From an uncultured bacterium (GTDB lineage Bacteria > Hydrothermota > Tepidihabitantia > Tepidihabitantales > Tepidihabitantaceae), in contig CAKZPX010000172.1 of the NCBI GenBank assembly GCA_937139435.1, positions 1 to 9,639 on the forward strand: a stretch of DNA of 9,639 bases, in the 5' to 3' direction. Shown here piece after piece: positions 1 through 5,356 of the stretch. The translations under genes were made by a program, and so were the position numbers. The stretch's first letter is position 1. Each line of letters begins with the position of its first letter. Below the pieces are notes generated by a model, which was not told the DNA's origin, ran no database searches, and saw only the letters and a program-made list of their open reading frames with translations.

Positions 1-466
1 CACCGCCGTGGCGTAAAGAGTTCAGGGCAGATTTAAGTGTATTCCAGCCCGGACCAAACAGAACCGCAAATCCGAAGGTCAGTTCAGTGGCGGTCATCAG
101 TGGCATCGGCGGGTGCAGGATACCGGTAAGGTGCAGGGTCATTAAAATCATTGGTGGTGCGACCAGAAGCCATGCCCACACCATCCGTTTTTTTGCCTGC
201 GCCAGTTCCATGACCGGAGCCGCATTCTCCTCCTCTTTTTCCTCACGCACCGTATAACCGGCAGCGGTTATTGCCTTCTTGATCTCATCATCCCTGATTG
301 ATTTCGGGTCAAACTCCACCACCGCTTCCTCGGTGGCAAAGTTTACCTCAGCCAGAACCACGCCAGGGAGCTGATTGAGCCTTTTTTCAATTGTTGCGGC
401 GCAACCGGCACAGTGCATTCCACCAATGCCAATTATCTTACGCTGGGGACTATTTTTATCCGGCAT
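1..466 (-). CDS. copA: Heavy-metal (Cu+-type) P1B ATPase, N-terminal part, truncated by window edge
   Basis: Seen: translating the minus strand from the ATG at 466 gives 155 residues open to the left edge. Residues 10-72 form a heavy-metal-associated (HMA) domain with the metal-binding motif GMHCAGC (Cys19 and Cys22). An acidic linker (EEKEEEN, 75-81) follows, then two hydrophobic segments at about 95-117 and 122-140. The segment ending FGPGWNTLKSALNSLRHGG matches the membrane region just before the NMD motif of copper ATPases. Known: these pumps export Cu+ (or Ag+) across the inner membrane using ATP. Inferred: the phosphorylation (DKTG), CPC and ATP-binding motifs lie outside the window, so metal specificity is not proven here, and copA is a family-level symbol. 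The start is set by the HMA domain beginning ten residues in; only a weak AGAAG lies upstream. The gene is divergent from everything at 547-5300, and a palindrome sits 38 bases upstream. Confidence 0.9.
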   Translation of the reverse strand, partial: MPDKNSPQRKIIGIGGMHCAGCAATIEKRLNQLPGVVLAEVNFATEEAVVEFDPKSIRDDEIKKAITAAGYTVREEKEEENAAPVMELAQAKKRMVWAWLLVAPPMILMTLHLTGILHPPMPLMTATELTFGFAVLFGPGWNTLKSALNSLRHGG

Positions 467-503
467 AAATATTAGACTTCTGTCAATAAAGGAAGGAACC
501 AGA

Positions 504-516
504 CCCGTTAAACGGG
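504..516. promoter_or_regulatory. Perfect 13-base palindrome upstream of the metal ATPase gene
   Basis: CCCGTT-A-AACGGG is a perfect dyad with a single central base, 38 bases upstream of the ATPase ATG (466) and 31 bases before the short ORF at 547. Its position between divergent units would suit an operator for a metal-responsive repressor. The half-sites are short, I do not recognise it as a known CopY, CueR or CsoR box, and no regulator gene is in view. It could equally form a small RNA hairpin. Regulatory role is inference only. Confidence 0.3.
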
Positions 517-546
517 CTCTGTAAAGTTGCGAAAAGGAGGTGGGGA

Positions 547-588
547 ATGAAAAAGGGGGTTCTAAGCGGGCAAGGAAAAGGGGCTTAA
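547..588 (+). CDS. Possible 13-residue leader peptide
   Basis: The ORF ATG(547) to TAA(588) encodes MKKGVLSGQGKGA. It is preceded by AAAGGAGGT with AGGAGG at 535-540, six bases from the ATG, the best-spaced full Shine-Dalgarno in the window. Inverted repeats that could form competing helices begin within 10-15 bases after its stop, and a strong terminator lies about 210 bases downstream. That order resembles a leader peptide. Against it, the whole stretch is G/A-rich, so the Shine-Dalgarno match may be compositional. The peptide is very short, has no run of a regulated amino acid, and shows no recognisable plus-strand promoter upstream. Confidence 0.25.
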   Translation: MKKGVLSGQGKGA

Positions 589-656
589 CGCAGTCTTTAA
601 CCAGAAAGAAACTCTGGAGATCCGTATCGTTACTGGTTAGATAATAAGGTCTTGGT

Positions 657-686
657 GTAACAGATAGAAATACCGTTAGTTATAAT
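657..686 (+). promoter_or_regulatory. Candidate sigma-70-type promoter for a short intergenic transcript
   Basis: A perfect TATAAT at 681-686 is preceded after 18 bases by GTAACA (657-662), four of six matches to TTGACA. Transcription would start near 693, at the base of GC-rich inverted repeats and about 135 bases before the intrinsic terminator at 798-829. The -10 box is consensus but the -35 is weak, so this rests largely on the paired downstream terminator. Confidence 0.35.
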
Positions 687-692
687 CTTGGG

Positions 693-829
693 ACTCCAGC
701 GGGGGTTATCCCCGGGCAATATTCCGGGGTGGTTATTAGTAATAGTGATGAGGATTCAGGGACGGGCGTTTTTTTTGTTTTTGGGGCGTTAAATTTTACT
801 GCGAACTGTTTATTTTTCGCAGTTTTTTT
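693..829 (+). ncRNA. Candidate ~137-nt structured small RNA or leader transcript
   Basis: Bounded by the TATAAT at 681-686 and the terminator T-run ending at 829. Near its 5' end GGGG (702-705) can pair with CCCC (710-713) across TTAT, or CCCCGG (710-715) can pair with CCGGGG (724-729) across an 8-base loop. The two helices share 710-713 and cannot coexist. No known riboswitch or 6S/SRP/tmRNA signature was recognised, and no ORF with a ribosome-binding site lies inside. It may be a free small RNA, or the prematurely terminated leader of the gene starting at 911. Boundaries are inferred from promoter and terminator only. Confidence 0.3.
798..829 (+). terminator. Intrinsic terminator, plus strand
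   Basis: ACTGCGAA (798-805) pairs perfectly with TTCGCAGT (816-823), an 8-bp stem with a 10-base loop, directly followed by seven T's (823-829). The opposite strand has no matching T-run, so it acts on plus-strand transcription only. No ordinary gene lies on the plus strand upstream within the window, so it must end a short transcript from 467-797 or attenuate transcription toward the gene at 911. Confidence 0.75.
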
Positions 830-910
830 GTCGCCGGTTGTGTCATTTAACTAAAAATTAACATTTATCTGGTGAACAGGGAATATTTATTATAGGAGGA
901 CTACAGGAGA

Positions 911-1282
911 TTGATTGACATCGGGATGGCGGCCGGTGTCGGATTTTATGCTATTGCTATTACCGGTACGCTTTTTATCGGGTTGATTGTATATCTTCTG
1001 GCGAAGTCAAATTTTATGGTTCCCCGGCGGTATGAGTATCTTTTGCAATTTAACTATCAGCCAGAAGGTAATCGGGAGCCACCATACCAGACAATACTTG
1101 ATAAATATTGTGCCAAAATCACACCAATTAATGTTCGAACTCTGGGTGATACCGAACGGGTTGAACTTTCATTTTATGTCCGGATGAGGGATAAAGAAAA
1201 AGGAGGTGAAATGATTGGTGAACTCAGTCGGGTTCCCGGAATAGACCTGGTAAATCTGTTCTACGACGAGGAGCAGATTTAA
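911..1282 (+). CDS. DUF4956-type membrane protein, C-terminal half only (5'-truncated)
   Basis: Seen: 123 residues with one hydrophobic segment (about 8-30, GVGFYAIAITGTLFIGLIVY), then a soluble domain of alternating strands and helices ending RVPGIDLVNLFYDEEQ. Known, from memory of the family: DUF4956 proteins are about 210-230 residues, with several membrane segments, an R-F-R-T/S-x-x-K/G-D stretch, then G-x-A-x-G-x-G-F-Y in the last membrane helix and a C-terminal soluble domain. This ORF begins exactly at the last helix, so the first ~100 residues are missing. No matching coding sequence lies upstream in any frame; an in-frame TAG at 893-895 blocks extension. The start is TTG at 911, ten bases after AGGAGGA (894-900); ATG at 926 is the alternative. 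It could be a decayed remnant or a genuine short derivative with its own ribosome-binding site. Family function is not known to me. Confidence 0.7.
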   Translation: MIDIGMAAGVGFYAIAITGTLFIGLIVYLLAKSNFMVPRRYEYLLQFNYQPEGNREPPYQTILDKYCAKITPINVRTLGDTERVELSFYVRMRDKEKGGEMIGELSRVPGIDLVNLFYDEEQI

Positions 1283-1321
1283 AATAGCGTATTTGACGGT
1301 TTGGGACGCCATAACATTTGT

Positions 1322-1349
1322 TTGACTTTAACCATTGACAATTTATAAT
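1322..1349 (+). promoter_or_regulatory. Sigma-70-type promoter of the ndk-protease unit
   Basis: TTGACT (1322-1327, five of six to consensus) and TATAAT (1344-1349, perfect) are separated by 16 bases, in an AT-rich stretch. Transcription would start near 1356, giving a very short leader before the GTG at 1370 with TAAGG (1357-1361) as a modest ribosome-binding site. A second TTGACA at 1335-1340 is too close to the -10 to serve it. Confidence 0.7.
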
Positions 1350-1369
1350 TTTAAATTAAGGCGCGACAC

Positions 1370-1786
1370 GTGGAAGAGACTCTCCTCGTAATCAAACCGG
1401 ATGCGGTGAGGTCCGGACATATCGGTGATATTGTATCCCGGCTGGAGCAAGCCGGGTTCCGGATTACCGGTATGGTGATGCGCCAGTTACAGCGTGCTGA
1501 GGCAGAGGAGTTTTACACCGTACATCGGGGAAAGGATTTTTTCTCCGGGCTGGTTGATTTTATTATCTCCGGTCCGGTGGTGGCGGTGCGGGTTTCCGGA
1601 GATGATGTCCGACGCCGGTTACGGGATTTTGTCGGAGCAACCGACCCGGCGAAGGCATTGCCCGGCACAATCCGGCGCGATTTTGGCACTTCGGTGCGGA
1701 TGAATGCGGTTCATGCCGCAAATCCAGATGAGGATGTGGAGCGGGAGTTGAATTTTTTCTTTCCCGCGGTAGAGGCTAAAAAATAA
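1370..1786 (+). CDS. ndk: Nucleoside diphosphate kinase
   Basis: It transfers the gamma phosphate of ATP to other NDPs through a phosphohistidine, balancing NTP and dNTP pools in the cytoplasm. The 138-residue length is normal. The family residues are all visible: Lys9 in LLVIKPDAV, Tyr49, Phe57, Arg85, Thr91 in GATDP, Arg102, Asn112 and the phosphorylated His115 in NAVH. The usual Gly-Ser straight after this histidine (NAVHGS) is Ala-Ala here, so the serine that normally supports the catalytic site is absent. The start is GTG at 1370, just downstream of a strong promoter, and the protein begins EETLLVIKPDAV as expected. Thirteen bases separate its stop from the protease gene, so the two are probably co-transcribed. 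Confidence 0.97.
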   Translation: MEETLLVIKPDAVRSGHIGDIVSRLEQAGFRITGMVMRQLQRAEAEEFYTVHRGKDFFSGLVDFIISGPVVAVRVSGDDVRRRLRDFVGATDPAKALPGTIRRDFGTSVRMNAVHAANPDEDVERELNFFFPAVEAKK

Positions 1787-1787
1787 T

Positions 1788-1794
1788 AAAGGAG
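1788..1794 (+). promoter_or_regulatory. Ribosome-binding site fixing the GTG start of the protease gene
   Basis: AAAGGAG at 1788-1794 lies five bases before GTG 1800 in the short gap after ndk. It supports GTG as the start, which also places a signal peptide (basic KR, then a hydrophobic core) directly at the N-terminus. Confidence 0.7.
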
Positions 1795-1799
1795 CGACT

Positions 1800-4700
1800 G
1801 TGAAGAGGTATGCGGTAATCTTTTTACTGCCGGTTATAGCGTTTGCCGGTATCGTCACAAAAACGCTGGAGTTCTCCCGGGATGACATTTTGATCACCGA
1901 GGCAAATGGTTTTGATGTGATACAGATGCGCGGTTGTGTGACCACTCTGGACCGTGGTAAGCCGGCGCTGCCGGTCGCGGTAGTGAACGTGGTTGTTCCG
2001 GCGCATGCCACCGTGGAGGAGGTCAAGGTAACGCCGATAGCAACCGAAGAACTGGTTGGTAGTTATCGAGTGCATCCGGTGCAGGACCCGGTGGTGCTTT
2101 CGGCAAAGAGTTTGCCACCTTTTGTTGCGCCTGACCCGGTGGTGTATGCAAGTAATATGCCTTATCCGGGAACAGCGTTTGAGTGGAATGGTTATACCGG
2201 AACAAAGTCAGGCTGGCGAGTGTGTGGTTTTGGCGTCTATCCGTTGAGTTATGTACCGATATCAGGCAGGTTGACCCTCTATCGCCGGGTGAAGATAGAG
2301 GTGAAATATAGAGCAGGTGCGGTTAGTCCGGTGATATTGAGTGAGAAACAGTTGAGAGCCCTTGCCCCGGCAGTTGCTGATATTGTCGTTAATCCTGATG
2401 ATGTAGAGCGTTTTGCTCCTCTAAAGCGGGAGAGCGACAATATGGATTGCGATTATGCGATTATAACCAGCTCGGCACTGGCGCCTAATTTTCAGAACCT
2501 GGTAGAATGGCGGACAAAGAAGGGGTTGTACACCCGGGTGTTTAAGACCGAGTCAATTCAAAATAGTTATCCGGGTAGGGACCTGCAGGAGAAGATCCGT
2601 AATTTTATCATTGACTACTGGACAAATCACGGTTTGATCTATGTACTTCTTGCGGGTGACAATTCAATTGTTCCTGGCCGCCGCTGTCGGGTAACGGTTG
2701 GCACCACAACCGACAATATCCCTGCCGATATTTATTACGCTGATTTACAGTGGTCATGGGATGGCAATCGTAATAATGTCTTTGGCGAAATGTCCGGGGA
2801 CACGGTAGATTTGTTCTACGACCTGTTTGTCGGGCGGGCTTCGGTTGATAATGCAACGCAGGTAAATACATTTATCCAGAAAACGCTCTTTTATGAGAAG
2901 ACGCCGACTACCGATTACCTGCGCAAGATGCTTTTGCCCTATGTAATGCTGTTCTCTTCTTCTGGTTATTCCGGCCGGGTGGTGTCGGATACAATTGCCA
3001 ATAAGACGCCGGCAGGCTGGTTTGATGCCTATATCGCTGAGCCATCTTCCACAACCCCGATGCGGGATTCAATTAATGCTGGTTTTCATTTCTGCCATGT
3101 GGCGGCGCATGGTGACGATTATGGATTTTATCATGAGAGTGGTACAGCGATCTACACTACTAATACCGCCGGTCAGCAGACCAACTCTACCCGTCCGGTG
3201 ATTTTGAATTCTATCGCCTGCATTTCAGGTAATTTTGAGGCATCTGACTGTCTAGCTGAGGTGTTGATTAATAACGCTAATGGTGGAGCGGTGGCGACGA
3301 TAATGAATTCTCGCTATGGCTGGGGGACGCCGCCGCAGATGGGGCCTTCGGAAAAACTGGATTGTATGTTTTACGATTTCTACTTTCTGGGCGATACGGT
3401 GGAGATTGGCAGAAACCACTGTTCAAGTAAAAACGTTTACGGCTACATTGCCCAGAATCAGGCGGTCTGGCGCTGGTGCTATTACGAGTTAAACCTTTTT
3501 GGTGACCCGGCGCTGCCACTCTGGAACGGTACACCGGGAAATATGACTGTCCAGAATCGGGATACCACAGCGACCGGGGCTCAGACGTTTCAGGTTACCG
3601 TAACCCGCGGTAGTTCGCCCGTAGCTGGAGCACTGGTGTGTCTTTACAAGCCCGGAGAGTTGCATGAGGTGGGCACGACCGATGGTAGTGGAGTGGCACG
3701 GGTTACTATTAATCCTGTAACACCGGGTACAATGTATTTGACGGTAACCAGGAAACAGTTTCTGCCGGTAGAAAGGACGGTAACGGTTGTTCCCGGAGCA
3801 CCCCAGCCCTATATCACAATTGCTAACTACTATATCGATGATGGTAATAATCACATGCTGGAACCGGGTGAAACCGCTGACCTCTATGTTACCCTGAGGA
3901 ATATGGGCAGTGCCCAGGCAACAGGTGTGAACGGTGTTCTTCGCACTGGTTCGGGTTACATTACAAGGCTTGATTCTACCTCGGCTTATGGGCGCATCAA
4001 TTCCGGAGACACCGCCCGCGGTGATCGCTACCGGGTTAGTGCCAGCAGTTCCACACCCCGCGGTACCCAGGTGCAGTTTACCGTCTATGTAACGAGTAAT
4101 GAGGGAAGCTGGGACCCGACATTTACAATTACAGTTGGTGAGCCGGTTCAGCCGGGTGCGGTTTACCTTGACCACGATACAGGCTATTGCCGTTTGACCG
4201 TTACCGCCCTGGGGTCGGTTGGGTTTACCGAGCCCCCCGGTGATGCGGGTGCTGGTTTTTGCTATCCCAAGAGTGCAGGAAGCAGTCTTTATTACGCCAG
4301 TTTCCTCTTGGGGAACAGTGAAAGTTATATCGTTGACCGGTTCTATGGACGACCGGCATCCAGTTACAACACGGACTTTCGCATTGTGGACAGTCTGAGA
4401 CCGGTCGTGCCTCCCCAGGCAGGGAGTGAGCATTTTCGGGCGGTAATGAATGATGCCGGACATTCGGCACCCAAGGGGATCAGGGTGGTACAGAATTCCT
4501 ACATGAATGCTGGCGCCGGTTATGATGACTTTGTTGTGATCGTTTATGATATCACCAATAATGGCAGTAGTGCGGTAAGCGGGGTCTATGCCGGCATCTT
4601 TGCCGATTTTGATGTCGGCGCTGATCCTACATTAAACACAGTTACCAGCAATGAGACCAAGCGGTTTTCCTATATGCGGCAGTCAAGCAGTGCCAATCCC

Positions 4701-5300
4701 TGTGTTGGTGTCAAGATACTGGCACCGCAATCATTTGCCAATCTCTGTGCGATTGACCATGCCCGTTACGTTTATCCGGATTCGGCGATGAGCGAGGGGA
4801 TGAAACTGCGTTTTCTTAACGGGACGATTATCCAGCGCAACTCTAACCGCAATTACGACTGGTCGGTTGGTGTCTCGGTTGGTCCTTTTAGCCTCAATCC
4901 GGGCGAGAGTTATCAGACGGCATTTGCCTTTGTCGGGGGCAGTTCCGCTGTTGATTTTGAGGCGAACGCCGACAGCGCCCAGAACTGGTTTGATAATAAT
5001 GTCGGGATTAAAGAGGAGACAGGGGGCACACAGGTACGAGAGATTACCGGTGTGCACTGTTCACCCAACCCCTTCGCCGGTATGGTACGGATTAGTTATC
5101 ATCTCCTCCAGGCGGGCAGGGTGCAGGCAGAGGTGTTTGATGTCAGCGGCAGGTCAATTGGGATGATTTTAGACCGCTGGGCTGAACCCGGAAGGCTGGA
5201 GTTTTTCTGGGATGCGCGGCGGTTAGCAAATGGTGTTTACCTGTTGCGTCTGACTGCACCCGAAGGAACAGAGGTGCAGAAACTTGTTGTTCGGCGATAG
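1800..5300 (+). CDS. Secreted gingipain-family (C25) cysteine protease with C-terminal sorting domain
   Basis: A 1166-residue exported protein. Residues 1-16 are a signal peptide (MKRYAVIFLLPVIAFA). Residues 20-205 resemble the C25 propeptide (VPAHATVEEVKVTPI region). Residues 215-575 are the peptidase C25 domain, including YVLLAGDNSIVPGR (281-294) and the DLFVGRASVD stretch. The probable catalytic pair is His437 in CHVAAHGDD and Cys474 in NSIACISGNFE, matching the His/Cys motifs of Porphyromonas gingipains. Residues 582-668 look like an Ig-like or carboxypeptidase-regulatory fold, and 669-780 a CARDB-like domain (LEPGETADLYVTLRNMG). Residues 785-1070 are beta-rich and unassigned. Residues 1086-1166 are a FlgD-like/Por-type sorting domain (SPNPFAG, VFDVSGR, LANGVYLLRL). 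Known: gingipains are zymogens exported by a type IX-like route. Export by such a system here is inference; no secretion genes are in view. The substrate is unknown; the Arg/Lys preference of gingipains cannot be assumed. Confidence 0.93.
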   Translation: MKRYAVIFLLPVIAFAGIVTKTLEFSRDDILITEANGFDVIQMRGCVTTLDRGKPALPVAVVNVVVPAHATVEEVKVTPIATEELVGSYRVHPVQDPVVLSAKSLPPFVAPDPVVYASNMPYPGTAFEWNGYTGTKSGWRVCGFGVYPLSYVPISGRLTLYRRVKIEVKYRAGAVSPVILSEKQLRALAPAVADIVVNPDDVERFAPLKRESDNMDCDYAIITSSALAPNFQNLVEWRTKKGLYTRVFKTESIQNSYPGRDLQEKIRNFIIDYWTNHGLIYVLLAGDNSIVPGRRCRVTVGTTTDNIPADIYYADLQWSWDGNRNNVFGEMSGDTVDLFYDLFVGRASVDNATQVNTFIQKTLFYEKTPTTDYLRKMLLPYVMLFSSSGYSGRVVSDTIANKTPAGWFDAYIAEPSSTTPMRDSINAGFHFCHVAAHGDDYGFYHESGTAIYTTNTAGQQTNSTRPVILNSIACISGNFEASDCLAEVLINNANGGAVATIMNSRYGWGTPPQMGPSEKLDCMFYDFYFLGDTVEIGRNHCSSKNVYGYIAQNQAVWRWCYYELNLFGDPALPLWNGTPGNMTVQNRDTTATGAQTFQVTVTRGSSPVAGALVCLYKPGELHEVGTTDGSGVARVTINPVTPGTMYLTVTRKQFLPVERTVTVVPGAPQPYITIANYYIDDGNNHMLEPGETADLYVTLRNMGSAQATGVNGVLRTGSGYITRLDSTSAYGRINSGDTARGDRYRVSASSSTPRGTQVQFTVYVTSNEGSWDPTFTITVGEPVQPGAVYLDHDTGYCRLTVTALGSVGFTEPPGDAGAGFCYPKSAGSSLYYASFLLGNSESYIVDRFYGRPASSYNTDFRIVDSLRPVVPPQAGSEHFRAVMNDAGHSAPKGIRVVQNSYMNAGAGYDDFVVIVYDITNNGSSAVSGVYAGIFADFDVGADPTLNTVTSNETKRFSYMRQSSSANPCVGVKILAPQSFANLCAIDHARYVYPDSAMSEGMKLRFLNGTIIQRNSNRNYDWSVGVSVGPFSLNPGESYQTAFAFVGGSSAVDFEANADSAQNWFDNNVGIKEETGGTQVREITGVHCSPNPFAGMVRISYHLLQAGRVQAEVFDVSGRSIGMILDRWAEPGRLEFFWDARRLANGVYLLRLTAPEGTEVQKLVVRR

Positions 5301-5314
5301 ATAGAAAGAAAAAT

Positions 5315-5354
5315 AGCGGGCGTCCGACTGGCTCGGGCGCCCGCTTTATTTTTT
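5315..5354. terminator. Bidirectional intrinsic terminator between convergent genes
   Basis: AGCGGGCGTCCG (5315-5326) pairs with CGGGCGCCCGCT (5334-5345), a 12-bp stem with one G-U pair and a 7-base loop. On the plus strand it is followed by TTTATTTTTT (5345-5354). On the minus strand it is followed by ATTTTTCTTT (complement of 5305-5314). It starts 14 bases after the protease stop and 11 bases beyond the stop of the converging propeller gene, so it serves both. Confidence 0.93.
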
Positions 5355-5356
5355 GA

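Larger units (their letters stand above)
467..910. other. 444-base intergenic region with leader-like elements
   Basis: No protein of normal length is encoded here. On the plus strand it contains, in order: a perfect 13-base palindrome (504-516); a purine-rich tract (531-558) carrying an optimal Shine-Dalgarno and a 13-codon ORF (547-588); two overlapping inverted repeats (601-605 with 613-617, and 598-604 with 633-639); a TATAAT box (681-686); two mutually exclusive GC hairpins (702-713 and 710-729); T-runs at 769-776 and 778-782; and a textbook intrinsic terminator (798-829). AT-rich sequence then leads to the next gene. It separates the divergent ATPase gene from the DUF4956-like gene. The combination suggests at least one short plus-strand transcript ending near 829. 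Confidence 0.6.

Noticed and set aside
531..585. Purine-rich tract as a triplex or origin element
   Set aside because: It is short and interrupted, with no DnaA boxes or mirror symmetry seen.
769..782. T-run as a separate intrinsic terminator
   Set aside because: Eight T's follow GGGACGGGCG, but no complementary arm is found close upstream to make a stem.
3489..4463. A 324-codon ORF on the minus strand opposite the protease gene
   Set aside because: Rich in Cys, Arg, Thr and His in an implausible pattern, no domain, and opposite a clearly coding strand with matching motifs. It is a shadow of the protease frame.
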